DNA from: Timema cristinae
Taxonomy: Eukaryota; Arthropoda; Insecta; Phasmatodea; Timematidae
Direction: 5' to 3'
Assembly: GCA_039000515.1 (NCBI GenBank)
Contig: JBCFYV010000024.1
Coordinates: 45,346,245-45,410,244, forward strand
DNA length: 64,000 nucleotides
Each line of letters begins with the position of its first letter. Positions within the stretch are counted from its first letter, which is position 1. The notes under the pieces were generated by a model. It was not told the origin of the DNA, did not search any database, and saw only the letters and a list, made by a program, of their open reading frames with translations. Below are positions 1 to 12,322 of this stretch, piece by piece. Position numbers and translations under genes: made by a program.

Positions 1-310
1 TTTACAGTTTTTATAAAATTAAATCTTTTTGGCCAAAATAAATCAAATATTTCTCCAGTAGCAACGTATAGTATAGTTTTCTGCACATTCTAGTATCAAC
101 AGATCTTGAATATTTGTCAAAGGGTGTCCTGGACTTTTGTCAAAACGTTTTAAATAAAGATAAAAAGTTTTGACAAAATTCCAGGACACCCTTGACAGAT
201 ATTCAAGAACTGTTGATATCACGCTTTGAAGAAAACTAAATTCTATGATTTAGTAAAGCAATATTTGATTTATTTTGACCAAACACAAGTTTTGATATAA
301 AATTGTTAAA
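1..310. mobile_element. Palindromic foldback MITE, copy 1
   Basis: Two arms of about 130 bp are inverted around a short A/T spacer near 145-165. The left arm runs through tgtcaaagggtgtcctgg and the right arm carries its complement, ccaggacacccttgaca. The same unit recurs at 7759-8086 and in decayed form at 28650-28885 and 29910-30040, so it is a dispersed family. No coding capacity is visible. The left end may lie outside the window. Confidence 0.65.
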
Positions 311-548
311 ACACTGATCTTAACTCGTGTTCCTTACATCTCCAACCTCAAGACCCTTATCGCAACTTGTGATCATTTAGGAATACAAGATTAGAAAGAT
401 GAGTTAGAAACCAAATTCGCCGACATTAGACTGAAGAGAGCATTGGAAATTAACAGTGGAATTTACAAAGTGAAAAACTACAGCTTGTGCATGCCATAGA
501 AATTCTAACCTAATACCGTATTTCTTACCAACGTCAAAGTTGAGCACG

Positions 549-797
549 CCAGCCTACAGTAGCCCTATGGCTTCTTTGGTGCTGACTGACAGCTCACAGC
601 TGACTTCTGACAGTCAACATTTAGGTATATATCTAAATTTGACTCTCAGAAGCGACAACTGCTAAACACATGTTTTTGCAGATCATATGGTTCGGCGTAG
701 GAATACATAATTTGGGCTGGTAACTTTTCAAAGCCGTCAGCTGTCAGCTGTGAGCTGTCAGTCAGCACTAAAGAAGTCACGGGGCTACTGTAGCTGG
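549..797. repeat. Inverted repeat with ~56-bp arms
   Basis: The segment at about 551-608 (containing gctgactgacagctcacag) is repeated in reverse complement at about 729-797 around a ~120-bp spacer. It resembles a foldback element. No second copy was seen in the window, and no clear target duplication was found. Confidence 0.5.
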
Positions 798-923
798 CTG
801 AAGCTAAACAAAGCAAGTTGGTGCCACCACTTTGTTTAACGTAACATTTTTGGTGTGGGCCTACCCTACGTGAGAATTTACCACACTTCTCTTGAACCAC
901 GCTAAGACTTAGTGTTATTTCAA

Positions 924-1126
924 TACCACGTCTTACTACCCGTTCGGGCTATACGATTTTTAATAATTACACTTATGTATTAGGGATGTGAGTGGTTGAA
1001 TTTAGATGAAGCATACCCCATTTGGAAAAAATCAATTTAGGAAAAAGTCACCCTTAGTACACCTGACTGGTATTCGAACCATGATCTCTCCCGTCATCCA
1101 CATTCCAGTCTATTACGGGAGTGACT
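924..1126 (-). mobile_element. tRNA-derived SINE, head type S3
   Basis: On the minus strand this has a pol III B-box-like motif (ggttcgaatac), a body, and the 3' tail acccgaacgggtagtaagac that is shared by several SINE families here. The 5' end is truncated inside the tRNA-like head. Confidence 0.6.
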
Positions 1127-1133
1127 CTTTATA

Positions 1134-1650
1134 ATAGGGCTGTCCAAGGTTTTTATTCCCAAGGGCCAAGTATTACTATCAACTTACACCGCGGGCCGAA
1201 GTTATAGTTAGTAATCCCAATAACTTAATGTAAGCCTACAAACAAACAACACTTAATAAACGACTATTTTCAATAGGTACTTACAATATTTTGTATTTTT
1301 GGTTGGTAGAATATTTTAAATCTTACTGCGAAAAATAGGTTTATATATCTCTAAAAAATCAATTATGTAAAAATATGAAAGTAGTATATACACTTTCACA
1401 AAACAACTTAATACAATAAATATATATTTATACACATTCTTATTAATTAAACGAATTTAAAGTAAATTGCAATCATGACAATATTTATATTTGAATCATT
1501 AGCTATATCACATCTGCCACCAAGAATTTCCCTTTAATTCTCCGTTGGCTACCAATAAGGCCACATTGATTAGTTCTCCTTCAAGATACTTTAAGAGCCC
1601 CATTTTCAGTGAGAATTTGGCCCGCGGGCCGTCAGTCTGATCCCACTGAA
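1134..1650. mobile_element. hAT-like non-autonomous element (tentative)
   Basis: The left end begins tagggctgtccaa and the right end contains ggcccgcgggccgtcag, both of a style common at hAT transposon ends. The interior is AT-rich and non-coding. I could not confirm an 8-bp target duplication, so the boundaries are approximate. Confidence 0.35.
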
Positions 1651-2027
1651 TTAGACCATTCAACCATTAGTTAGGGAGTGAAAAGGTTTCTCTGAACGTC
1701 GTGCCGACTATAGCTTGCCTCGGTCACACACACTCGGAAACATGAATGTAGTCAGGATGGTTTGGGCTCAGCTGCTGGTGCGAGGTCGTTTCATAACCGC
1801 CCCCGTACACGGTGGAAAAAAAAAAGGAAGAGATTGGTGGGCAACTGCAACAAGGTAGGAGGGGGCTGTTAAATAATTCAACCCTTCTACATCACGGTCA
1901 TTACCCCCTTAGCACTAACAGTATCAGGTTTTCAACCTGCAAGTGCTAAATACAGAACCAAAACCCAAGCTTTGGTAAAGGTATAGCCGATATGAAAGGT
2001 GAAAAGAACCGTTAAATAACCTGCTTT

Positions 2028-2263
2028 AATGGCCGCATGGTATAAGGTGTCATTTTTGCAACAGCCTAGACTAACGATGGTGGGGAGATCAGGGTTCGAT
2101 CCCGGTTGGATGTACTGAGGGTGGTTTAAAAAAAAATCCATTCTCTCTCTCTCTCCACGCAAATCCGGGTACACTTCCTCTAAATTTAACCTTCATCATT
2201 TCTAATGCATTATAGTAATTACTACTGGGTAGTAAGAAGAGGTGCTAAAAATAAAATAACCAA
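2028..2263 (+). mobile_element. tRNA-derived SINE, head type S3
   Basis: The head starts ggccgcatggt (A-box region) and the B box is gggttcgatcc. The body contains a CT-rich stretch and ccacgcaaat. The 3' tail is a decayed form of the shared gggtagtaaga...gtgctaaaaa end. Confidence 0.65.
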
Positions 2264-2807
2264 AGTTTTTTTTTCATTCTCTCCCCCGCGTCTTACTTCT
2301 TGTCAGGTTCAAACAAATTTTAACTACACACAGAAGAAATGTACCCTCATTTGCGTGGAGGAACGAGAGGAAAATTGAGGATAAACACCTCACTGCCAGT
2401 ATTCTAATATCAACCTCCTCGTCACCTGAGAGACCATATTTATTTTATTTGGTTAAATTCTGTACATATATCCATCTATTTATTATTATTATGAACAAAT
2501 CCTATGTACAAAAGTGTGATTTTATCAAAATTTAAATACTTTTTAATTAATGTTTTGGATAAAAAATTTTTTTATGAATATACAAAATAATTTAAAAGAT
2601 ACACCAATAATGTTAATTAGCGTGTTTCGTAATTATTAGTTACACAGGGGTGTTGGGGTGAGAAAAACCGAAAGCACTAACCCGACAGGGGGAAGTTTCT
2701 ATTACGACGATCATGTCACAGTTTTACGTTATCGGGTTATTGGTCCGAAAATTGTTCGTGTCAGGGAGAAAACTTAGCACTTAATTTTACGTGGAATACA
2801 TACCTTT
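2264..2807. other. No gene seen; AT-rich
   Basis: Low-complexity A/T-rich DNA with no convincing open frame and no recognisable repeat apart from short T and A runs. Confidence 0.5.
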
Positions 2808-2819
2808 AGGGATTAATTA

Positions 2820-3102
2820 TTATTATTATTATTATTAGCACCGCGTCTTACTTCCCGTTCGGGTTATACGCACTTACGCTAATGTGTAATGGTAGGGTGA
2901 TTGTGAGATGAAATGAAGGACCTACAGTTTAACGTGGAATCCGAACCACGGTGGTGACCTGGCATTCCCCACATTCACAAAATGTCTTGTCAGAGGTGAA
3001 GGAAGGGTTTGGTAATCAGATACATCTTTGCCGGGACCGAGGATTGAACCCCGGCCGCCAGCATAGAAGTCTGACACCTTACCCCTAGACCGCCAGGTCA
3101 CC
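2820..3102 (-). mobile_element. Full-length tRNA-derived SINE, head type S2
   Basis: On the minus strand a tRNA-like head (ggcggtctaggggtaag as A box, ggggttcaatcc as B box) is followed by a body and the shared tail ending gacgcggtgctaa plus a (TAA)n run. The copy is flanked by a 12-bp target-site duplication, agggattaatta, at 2808-2819 and 3103-3114. This fits LINE-driven target-primed insertion and makes it the best-defined copy of this family. Confidence 0.85.
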
Positions 3103-3229
3103 AGGGATTAATTACTTTGGTCGGTGACTCTATAATTTGAACAAACTCAACAAGTAGCGGTGCCTTTTAAGCTTCTCTCAACATACCCGAGAGAAAATTT
3201 GTTAATTCGGATTCCGGTGCTGTCAAAGT

Positions 3230-4180
3230 TTACTGGTCCTTACAGTGATGCGCAAGCAGAGGCGATACTAGTGATTCGGGGGTTCCCCTGTGTTTGATTA
3301 GAACCTTAGTTTGTGCTAAGTAACCGAAAGCACAATAATACAATACTGCATTAGAGTAAATAACTTTTGAAATAACCCAAGTATAAGGACTAATACATGA
3401 AATATTGGTTAGTTTTGGTCGACCTCGTCGGTTATGGAGTGCTCGCCTCAAAACCCGATGTTCGTTGGTTAAAACCCAACCAAGCTTGACAGATTTTTCT
3501 TTACTTAATCTATGGCAGTAGAAACGCGAAGGTTCATTAAGGACACTTAGGAAAGTACGCCACCTATCCTTATCTTGAGATAGTTCTATCCAGTCCACCT
3601 CATTACACCCTATCTCTATCTTGAGCTAGTTCTATCCAATCCACGTCATTACACCCTATCCTTATCTTGAGCTAGTTCTATCCAGTCCACCTCATTACAC
3701 CCTATCCTTATCTTGAGCTAGTTCTATCCAATCCAACTCATTACACCCTATCCTTATCTTGAGCTAGTTCTATCCAATCCAACTCATTACACCCTATCTC
3801 TATCTTGAGCTAGTTCTATCCATTCCACCTCATTACACCCTATCCTTATCTTAAGCTAGTTCTATCCAATCATCCTCATTACACCCTATCCTTATCTTGA
3901 GCTAGTTCTATCCAGTCCACCTCATTACACCCTATCTCTATCTTGAGCTAGTTCTATCCAGTCCACCTCATTACACCCTATCCTTATCTTGAGCTAGTTC
4001 TATCCAATCATCCTCATTACACCCTATCCTTATCTCTTTCGGGTCCATTCTAATGCTATCCTTCCATCTGAGTCTGGGTCTTTCCAAGGTTCTCTTCCCT
4101 TTGGGTTTACCGGTCAGTAACCTGAACACGGTTCTAGATTCTCCCATTCGCGCTGCACGTCCTGCCAACCATAATAGCAG
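3230..4180 (-). pseudogene. LINE ORF2 C-terminal remnant with internal tandem expansion
   Basis: The minus strand encodes a stretch like the C-terminus of non-LTR retrotransposon reverse transcriptases. Residues such as LTGKPKGKRTLERPRLRW and then DWIELAQDKDR are read from 4168 downward. The codons for DWIELAQDKDR lie in a 46-bp unit tandemly repeated about ten times (about 3565-4030). The unit length is not a multiple of three and each copy ends in a stop, so this is expansion at the DNA level. The last unit runs on into WRTFLSVLNEP, the expected continuation. It is non-functional, and the clade cannot be fixed from this piece. Confidence 0.7.
3565..4030. repeat. 46-bp tandem repeat (~10 copies)
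   Basis: The core unit is cttgagctagttctatcca followed by tccacctcattacaccctat. Spacing between successive tatc positions (3611, 3657, 3703) is 46 bp. Units differ by a few substitutions. The unit derives from the LINE tail described for 3230-4180, and a second array occurs at 10450-10735. Confidence 0.85.
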
Positions 4181-4364
4181 GATTTCATACTGTTGTTTTA
4201 TGCATTTTATGTAATTTTACAAAAAAACAAAAAAAAACGCCATACGTGAAAAAAATTGTTCTCAGAATTTGAAGGTATATTCTTTATTTTAAATAAGTTA
4301 TATGAATATGTAGTTTTTTTATATCTAAATAAAGATTCTTAGGCTTTAATTGCCAATGTGATTA

Positions 4365-4365
<1 letters not shown>

Positions 4366-4409
<44 letters not shown>
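4366..4409. repeat. (TTA)n microsatellite
   Basis: About 14 uninterrupted tta/att units. Such runs form the tails of SINEs in this window, but no SINE tail is attached here. Confidence 0.85.
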
Positions 4410-4411
<2 letters not shown>

Positions 4412-4431
4412 GGGTGAAGCCTGCATTTTCA

Positions 4432-4745
<314 letters not shown>

Positions 4746-4754
4746 ATTTATGTC

Positions 4755-5588
4755 CTAAAATTATTTTTTTAACAATTAAAAAACTGTCATCATAACAAAG
4801 GAAGGGTTTAACAGCCATTAATAATAGTTTAAGAATTCGTTCTAATAATAATAGTTTAGTCCTATTGATTGATACAAAATTTAAATTTTTACCCCCTACT
4901 CCCTCTCCCCTCACCCATGATAAACACATAATTACTAGCGACACTATTGACGTGTCTTATTTAAAATGAGAAACTAGTAAACGTAAAAAAAAATATATCC
5001 CAGCAGTATTAAATCCCGAAACATAAACTATGTAAACCTTCGGGATTAAACATGTCGTTAAAATAAAATTTTAAAAAAAAATCTTAAATTGTAATGAGCA
5101 GAAAGTGTAATTATCACACACCGTACACATGTTCCTTCGCTACGAATAATAATCCTTTAAATTTTCCTCCCCACCCAATCAAAACGCGACGAGTATGAAA
5201 CTATCCGGGCAAATGGCCATCTTATGAAATATTCATGTCTTTATTAATCTGATTAGCTCCTTGTTAGATTGTTACCGTGTCCAGCCTCATGATAGGGGAA
5301 GGGGTGGTGTGTGTTGTGTGTGGAAGGTATTTGTTAAGCTGAGGGAACTTTATGGGGCTCCACGGTGAGATAGACGCCCCACGTAGTGGGGGAGGGGAGG
5401 GGTGGTAGAGAGATAGGGGGCAGCTCCGTTACCAAGGGAGTTAATTTGAATTTTGATTTAATCCTCGTGTTTGCCCTGAAAATAATACGTCGTGACAATG
5501 TTAAAGGGACGAACTTAAAAAAAAACCAACATGTAGAGTCCGATCTTTACCTTTTAAATAATTTTATTTAGATGTTTGTTTGCAAATT
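4755..5588. other. No gene seen
   Basis: Non-coding AT-rich DNA with a G-rich patch near 5290-5430. The only sizeable open frame (5386-5571) is of low-complexity composition with no recognisable domain. Confidence 0.5.
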
Positions 5589-5790
5589 AACTGTGTTTCT
5601 TCTCGTGTTAAGATTAGACTGCTGATAACAGGAGATCGGGTATCGAATCTCGGTCGGGTATACTGAGGTTGATATTTACAAAAATAGTTTTTCCACGCAA
5701 ATATGAGCACATTTTCTTTGAATCATACCTTTTAAACAGACGTAGTTAAATTTAGATAGCCCGGGTAGTAAAAATAACCAATAAGTTTTT
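5589..5790 (+). mobile_element. Degenerate S3-type SINE
   Basis: B-box-like gtatcgaatctcggtcggg, body ccacgcaaatatgagcac, and a decayed tail cccgggtagtaaaaataa match the S3 family. The head is truncated. Confidence 0.5.
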
Positions 5791-5860
5791 TTACGGTATT
5801 GAATCAATGTCCTTTAAACGTGCAGTTACCATTTATTATATCTCATTTACAATCAGTTGT

Positions 5861-6156
5861 GACTAGCGGTCTAGGGGTAAGTTGTTGGACTTCTATGCTG
5901 GGTTCTGGGGTTCAATCTCGGTCCCGGCACAGATTTATCTGATTACCAAACCCTTCCTTCACCTCTGACAAGACGTGTATTATACAACTTGTGAAGTGTG
6001 GAATGACCAGGCCTCCACCATGGTTCGGATCCCACGTTAAACTGTAGGTCCTCCATTTCATCTCACAATCACCCTACCATTACACATAGGTAAGTGCGTA
6101 GAACCCGAACGGGCAGTAAGACGTGGTGCTAATAATAATAATAAATAATAATAATT
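5861..6156 (+). mobile_element. tRNA-derived SINE, head type S2
   Basis: Near full length. It has the head ctagcggtctaggggtaag, B box ggggttcaatctcgg, body with cttccttcacctctgacaag, and the shared tail acccgaacgggcagtaagac followed by a (TAA)n run. Confidence 0.8.
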
Positions 6157-6254
6157 AACCAACGTAGAAATTTTACACTACTTATATATGATTTACAAAT
6201 TTGATAATTTATTCCTAGTCGTGTTAGTTGAAATTACGTCTCCCGACATTTTTT

Positions 6255-6690
6255 TTAAAGACTTTCTTGTTTTATCATAAGACAAGCACAGAACGTCTTG
6301 CGCATGTGCTTTACGGGTGTGCTTCCAACAAGCGGGTGTGACTGTAGATGAACCAGAATCAATTGACCACGGGATGGGCGATAAAACTTAGTAATATTAG
6401 GACGTCTGCTCATGGAGGGTAGCCGGTTATTAACACTAGGTGTGCTGTATTTCGACAGTTTCATTCCTTTGTCCAAATTGATTATTCTGCCATGTCCTAT
6501 AGGAAGCTTAAAAATCTCCAAATTTAATCTTCTTTCATTGCTTAAGGTCACCCATCAATAAGTTGCATTTGATGTCTTCCTGGTCCCGTTACACATTTCA
6601 ACTTTGCCTTCTATGACGTCACTCAATAAGTAATTTCTTCTCATAATATGACCAATCTAGTTAGCTTTCTTCGTAGAATCACCCGCAGAA
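6255..6690 (-). pseudogene. LINE reverse transcriptase C-terminal fragment
   Basis: Minus-strand translation gives IGHIMRRNYLLSDVIEGKVE, the IGHilRR...L..DVIEGK signature common near the C-terminus of non-LTR retrotransposon ORF2 proteins. It then continues through an in-frame stop into a 98-codon open stretch (6255-6551). In-frame stops lie on both sides. It is a dead fragment from a different element than the one at 3230-4180. Confidence 0.6.
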
Positions 6691-7757
6691 TGGTTTTCTT
6701 TTTATTTAATTATCTTATAACATCCTAATTCGTTACCCTATCCATCCCCTTTATCCTTCCAGGGTTGAAATTATCTGTAGAACCGGGGAAAAGATAGGTC
6801 AATTTTTTTTTTTTCAAAATTTAATAAAATTACTGAAATGTTCGTTATTTGGGACATTTAACTGAAAGCTTAAAATAGTAGGTCTTTGGATGGACGTAGA
6901 AGTGAACTGAATAATCAAAAACACTGATTCAAGCATGTCTCATTACCCCCTAAACAATTGTTGTGAAGTGACAGAAGATAAATGTCTTCGTCAATTTCAA
7001 ATCATCTTGTTTTAAACATAAGTTATATGACTTTACATTAAGTCAGTTTGATGAAAAGTGAGATTTGATTACTCTTTTCTTGAATCTCTGCTGGCTGGAA
7101 AAATGGGGAGTAATTCTGGAAAATCTAATAAATTTAGTGTTAAAAAAATATTGGTACCCCTGCTCTCTGTTCTCTTACAGCTCAAACCTTTCCAAATAGG
7201 TGTGCAGGGTCCATGTCTCAGCTCCGTTATGCAGCACTTTAACAGTTTCTTGCCGGTGCCGTCATGTTTTAAAATAACTCTATACCACTAAATTGGTTAA
7301 CAACGCCACTGAAATAGTACCTATGGTCACCGTAGCAAATATTTCCTTAGTCATCTAGAGTGGCCATTGAATTCCCTACGCCCCTATTGGTTGAATAAAT
7401 CGCGTCACCACGCGGGGAGCGGGTAGGGAAGGAAGGAGGGAGATGCAGCCCAGCAATACCCACAACTCACTTCAGTAAACAACAAACAAACAAAACAGCT
7501 CGTAATTGGTATATGGTCATTAACTGCAGGGGCGTTGCACGAAATGTATTTGGGGGTGGGGGTGAACCAGTGTTTTGCCCAACTCTTAAGCATTTCGAAA
7601 TTAGGAAAATTCCCAAGTGGGAAAGGAGAGTACAAGAAGGGCAATGTTGAGAACGGGAAAGGGGGGAGGGGGAGGAAGGGGCAGGAGGCTCCCAGATTTT
7701 TTTAAAATTATGTATTTCAGTTACCTGCATCTGAGATAAATATCCAATTGAGCTTTA
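6691..7757. other. No gene seen; possible DNA-transposon end at 7526-7570
   Basis: Mostly AT-rich non-coding DNA. At 7526 there is caggggcgttgcacg followed by a G-rich run, resembling the caggggcgtcgc termini of some DNA transposons (compare 9843-9977 in opposite orientation). Confidence 0.35.
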
Positions 7758-7758
7758 G

Positions 7759-8086
7759 ATGCGGCCAGAGGGAGCGCAAGTATTTTTAAAGTTTTTATAG
7801 CATTACTTTTTTTTGGTCAAAATAAATAAAATATTTCTCCAGTAGCAACATAGAGTTTAGTTTTCTGCACATACTAAAGTCAACAGATCTTGAATATCTG
7901 TAAATGGTGTCCTGGAATTTTGTCAAAAAATTTAAATAAAGAGAAAAAGTTTTGACAGATATTCAAGAGCTGTTGGTATTAATATGTGCAGAAAATTAAA
8001 CTCTATGTTGCTACTGGAGAAATATTTGATTTATTTTGACCAAAAAATGTCAATTCTGTAAAAATACTTGCTCTCCCTTCGGCAGC
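7759..8086. mobile_element. Palindromic foldback MITE, complete copy
   Basis: Terminal inverted repeats of about 28 bp (ending agcaagtattttta or gcgcaagtattttta) bound a nearly full-length palindrome. Internal arms share ttctgcacata, tcttgaatatctgt and tagcaacatagagtttag with their complements. It is 328 bp and non-coding. This copy defines the family that also occurs at 1-310. Confidence 0.75.
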
Positions 8087-8089
8087 AAC

Positions 8090-9842
8090 TTAAATATATT
8101 TATTTAGCTTTGCATATATCGTTCAAATAGTGTATTTTAGATTTAAAAATTAACTAACTTTATTACAGTGATTTACAATATTTTTTAGTTCATGACCACA
8201 ACTTACAGATAGGCGAAATTTAGAGGAAATGTACCCTTATTTGTTAGGGGGATATTTGAATAAACTACCCCTGGCCGTAATTACAATTCTTACTTCACCT
8301 TCACCATCAAACCAAAACAAACCAAAATATCATGACATCAAACCCGCATGTCCACTAATGCTTGCTTTAATTACCATACAATGCTTATAATAATGATTAT
8401 ATGCGACTATTATGTAGTGAAAGAAATCAACAATCCCAGGGTTGGGGATGATTTTATATTTGCTAGCAGCATTAAAGGATGCCACAGTAAACCAAGTCAG
8501 CAAGAAGCTATCAGAATGGAATAGCCAAAAGGAACCTAAGCAGTAATAGTCGTTTACATTTCTATTAGAATTGCGCATCTTCCTATAATTAAAATCCCTG
8601 AAAAAGTAAATATAAAGCTAAAACCTATGTATTGTGACCCAACGCAAAACACACACGACCTCCACGTTGGGAACTGCTGCTTTATTATAACACACTTGGA
8701 AGCAATATTTAACTATTTAGATACCTAAGATGTAGAACGTTCTCGTCAGTTTATAAAAATACTAGCAATATTGTCATTATTATTCCCAAAACATTTCAAC
8801 TATAAAATAAAGCAATAAGCAATTGAATTTATCTATATTTCTACAGTATTTTGATACCTGTCTAGCAATGTCCTGTTTCATAATCTCATGGAAGTTGCCC
8901 TAAAATGTAAATACTGGTACATCAATAAACCAATCAAAACTTACTGTAATTTAGCGCGTGAGTGTGAAGGGACTTCCCCTAGAATTTTATTAAATAACTT
9001 AGTGGCCTATGGCAAATCCTAAATCAGCATTTAAACAACATGGTTATACGAAATTTCACGTCAATAGAACATTAAAAAACGAGTTTGAAAATGTTAAAGG
9101 ATGAGAAAAAAAAAATTTGTTTAATGTAGTCTACTTAATCAAATGAATAATAATTATAAGAATTGTAACAATGTAACACAGCCCTATTATTCTTCCTTAA
9201 TTATTGTTTTGAGCCTATTGAATTTGCTTTCATTAAAACCTATTTTAATAAACAATGAAATAAGATACACAAGTTCAATTCAAATTAGTAAGAATATTGC
9301 TAGAAAAATAAGTGTGTATTTCAGAAGTCAAACATTAACACTAACCTCAATGTCCTCATTTCATTGTCATAACTTTCGACAATAAAATGTTGCATTTATT
9401 CCTTAAAAATTTAATAAAGCCCTAATAAAGGCATTGGATGTACACCATATGATAATTTGAATCATGAAACTGCGACAGTCTAGCAGCCACGAAAGTCACA
9501 ACTAAAAACACTAAATCATAAACAAAACATTGGCTGACAATGCTGCCACTTTAAGCATTGCTGTTTGAGTGAAATTTTGCTACTGGGCAGCTCATGTTCC
9601 CTTATGATCCGTTTCCATACCGCATTAGGCATTCATACACTCACCGGCCGTTGTCTCTGCCTACAACAACGTCGCTACTAGAATACTTGATTAACTAATA
9701 TTTTTACAATTTACTACAGAAGGAATCTAAATTCAATGTTTGATGATATTTGAAGGGTATTTTTTGTAGAGTAGGAATCACCAGTTGGAAAATTTTAAAA
9801 TTTTTGTTTTCAAGTCTGTGGTTAAGTACTTTCATGGGTACA
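8090..9842. other. No gene seen; old hAT-like end near 8655-8685
   Basis: AT-rich non-coding sequence. cacgttgggaactgctgc resembles the complement of a common hAT terminus, but no partner end is visible. The open frames at 8330-8578 (minus) and 9143-9385 (plus) have A/T-driven composition and no recognisable motif. Confidence 0.4.
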
Positions 9843-9977
9843 GAATAAGCCTAGAATTTCCCAACTCCAGATCTCATATCTAACAAAATTCCCAACTTTA
9901 AGCTTATAACCAACATTGGGGGATGGGATGACACCCCCAAAGCCCTCCCCCCCCCACCCCCAGCGCGACGCCCCTGA
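9843..9977 (-). mobile_element. Probable DNA-transposon terminal fragment
   Basis: The minus strand starts caggggcgtcgcgctggggg and runs through a G-rich tract to ttgggaattttgttag. Ends of this style are typical of non-autonomous DNA transposons. There is no matching opposite end nearby and no coding sequence. Confidence 0.35.
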
Positions 9978-10439
9978 TTAACTGATTTATGTAAAACAAG
10001 CAGGCCTTTCGGCACATCAAAGGGTCCACTCGATGCGGCTGCCGTGGGGCATTTAGAACTGGGTACTTCACCAGGTATGGGCGCAATACTTGCAGAGGTC
10101 ATACCACCCCTCACCCTCGCAGTCATTGGGTCGGGCATAAAATAATCCCATATTTTTTTTACTAAAAGACTTTTGAAGCATCATTTGTAAAATACAAACA
10201 CATATTTTACGTTCAACATTGAAAATCTTTTACTAAATTATTAGCGTTATATTATGGGTATTGATAATATTCACCGAAAAGTGACCGTGCAGATAATATG
10301 ACTCGACGTATGAATACGTTAAAGTAGAACTATAAACTATTTTAAGATAAGTTTTCATAGGAATAACCTCATTTTACTATCCTTAAGATTTATACTTACT
10401 TAATTTATGGCATTAACAACTTGAAGGTTCATTACCACA

Positions 10440-10770
10440 CAAGTACGACACCTGTCCCTCTCTTGAGTTAGTTCTATCCAGTCCACCACGATTACATAAC
10501 TATCCCTTATCTTGAGCTAGTTCTATCCAGTCCACCTCATCACACCCTATCCCTCTCTTGAGTTAGTTCTATCCAGTCCACCTGATTACAAACTATCCTT
10601 ATCTTGAGCTAGTTCTATCCAGTCCACCTCATTACACACTATCCTTATCTTGAGTTAAGTTATTATATCCAGTCCACCTCATTACACCCTATCTCTATCT
10701 TAGCTAGTTCTATCCAGCCCACCTCATTACACCCTATTTCTTTCAGGCCCATTCTAACGTCATAAGAATT
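10440..10770 (-). repeat. Second LINE-tail tandem array (~6 copies of 46-48 bp)
   Basis: Same unit as the array at 3565-4030 (cttgagctagttctatccag, tccacctcattaca). It starts from sequence encoding RMGLKEIGCNE on the minus strand. Two separate loci with the same expansion show the array travels with, or recurs in, this LINE family. Confidence 0.75.
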
Positions 10771-10871
10771 TTATTTACGTTAATGGTTTAGAGATGAAGG
10801 AATTTAGATTTTAGCTAAAATTCTTGCATTTTCGTGGCACAAAGATGGAGGAGGGAGGGGACCTACTAGAA

Positions 10872-11018
10872 TTATTATTATTATTATTATTAGCACCGCG
10901 TCTTACTACCCGTTCGGGTTATACGCACTTACGCTAATGTGTAATGGTAGGGTGATTGTGAGATGAAATGGAGGACCTACAGTTTAACGTGGAATCCGAA
11001 CCACGGTGGAGGCCTGGC
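10872..11018 (-). mobile_element. 5'-truncated S2 SINE with target duplication
   Basis: Only the 3' body and shared tail are present. An 11-bp direct repeat, acctactagaa, flanks it at 10861-10871 and 11019-11029, so the truncation happened at insertion and not by later loss. Confidence 0.85.
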
Positions 11019-11135
11019 ACCTACTAGAAATATCCACCCTTATTACACCCGACTGAAATTCGAACCCCGATCTTTCCGTTTACGGTAATACAGTCAAACA
11101 CGAGAGTAGCGTGTTAAGCTATCAAAACTGAGTGT

Positions 11136-11400
11136 ACGGGTGACCTGGCGGTCTAGGGGGTAAAGTGTCGGACTTCTATGCTGGAGGTCCGGGGTTCAAT
11201 CCTCGGTTCTGGCACAAATTTATCTGATTACCAAACACCTTCCTTCGTCTCTGACAAGACATGTATAAATTCACAACTTGTGAATGTGTGGAATGCCAGA
11301 CTTCCACCGTGGTTCGGATCCCACGTTAAACTGTAGGTCCTTCATTTCATCTCACAATCACCCTACCATTACATATTAGCGTAATAAGACGCGGTGTACC
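11136..11400 (+). mobile_element. S2 SINE with shortened tail
   Basis: The head is ctggcggtctagggggtaaa and the B box ggggttcaatcctcgg. The tail is internally deleted (acattagcgtaataagacgcgg). It is flanked by the 9-bp duplication actgagtgt at 11127-11135 and 11401-11409. Confidence 0.8.
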
Positions 11401-11589
11401 ACTGAGTGTTAAGTTCACAGTGAAGCATAATAAGGTATGTTTATTATAAACATATTATGGATAGCAAAGGTAACGAACGTCCTTCTAACTTGAGCGGCAG
11501 GGTAGAAATGATCATATTCGAGCGGGGCTATCCACTTAGCATTCGCCCGACCTCTCCTTCGTTCATTTACCTATCTCACGCTACAGATA

Positions 11590-11720
11590 TTTCTCCCCCT
11601 CTCCTTTTGGGCTCACGATAAAAAAAAATTACAAGGCGAACCGCGCGCGCCTCTCGCGTCTGCCCGGAATTCTTTATCGGCCCCGGCGTTATTTTCTCAC
11701 CTACATCTCAAGGTACCGGC
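11590..11720. other. GC/CpG-rich island in AT-rich flank
   Basis: This stretch is rich in CpG (accgcgcgcgcc, ctcgcgtctgcc, ggccccggcg) while neighbours are AT-rich. It could be a CpG island near an unseen host promoter or part of an unrecognised element. No ORF of note is attached. Confidence 0.35.
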
Positions 11721-12066
11721 GCCATCCAGTTTGTAATTTGGTGAAGCTTTGCTCTTATTGAGGTGTGGGGGGGAGGGTTGTTTCTCAGGATGAAAGGGGC
11801 TTTGGATCACCTTACGACGCGCCACGAGTGTGTGACGTGTTTGGGGAGGGTCGGGGGGGGGGATATTTTTTTATACATTCCTCTCACACCTCTTACACTT
11901 GAGCTACTCAAAGACCCCATGAGCACTCTAGTGACCTCCCAGTTGGGACAATCCATTTGTAACCTTTTTCCTGTTTCTTCTCCTTTTCTTCTTTTTTTTT
12001 TCTTTTCACCCCTCGCATCGCATCTCACTATCCGTTCAGAATATCCGAATATTTTGTACTAGCCAG

Positions 12067-12322
12067 TATTATTATTATGCACCGCGTCTTACTACCACTT
12101 GGGTTTATACGCTTTGAGTACTAATTACGCTAATGGGTTAGGAATTGGGAAGGTTGAATTAGAGGAAGTGAACCCGCATTTGCGGGGAGGGAGGGTGGGA
12201 AAACTATTTAGGAAAAACCACTCCCAGTTCACCCGACCAAGATTCGAACCTCGATCTCCCCGTCCTCAGCAGTCGAGCTCAACACGACTAGCGCGTTAGC
12301 CAACTACGCCACCGAGGCGGGT
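12067..12322 (-). mobile_element. Full-length S1 SINE
   Basis: On the minus strand: S1 head (ggcgtagttggctaacgcgc), B box gaggttcgaatcttgg, and the shared tail ending gacgcggtgcataata. A target duplication with one mismatch (tactagccag / tactagctag) flanks it at 12057-12066 and 12323-12332. The overlap with the middle contig ends just outside this copy. Confidence 0.8.
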
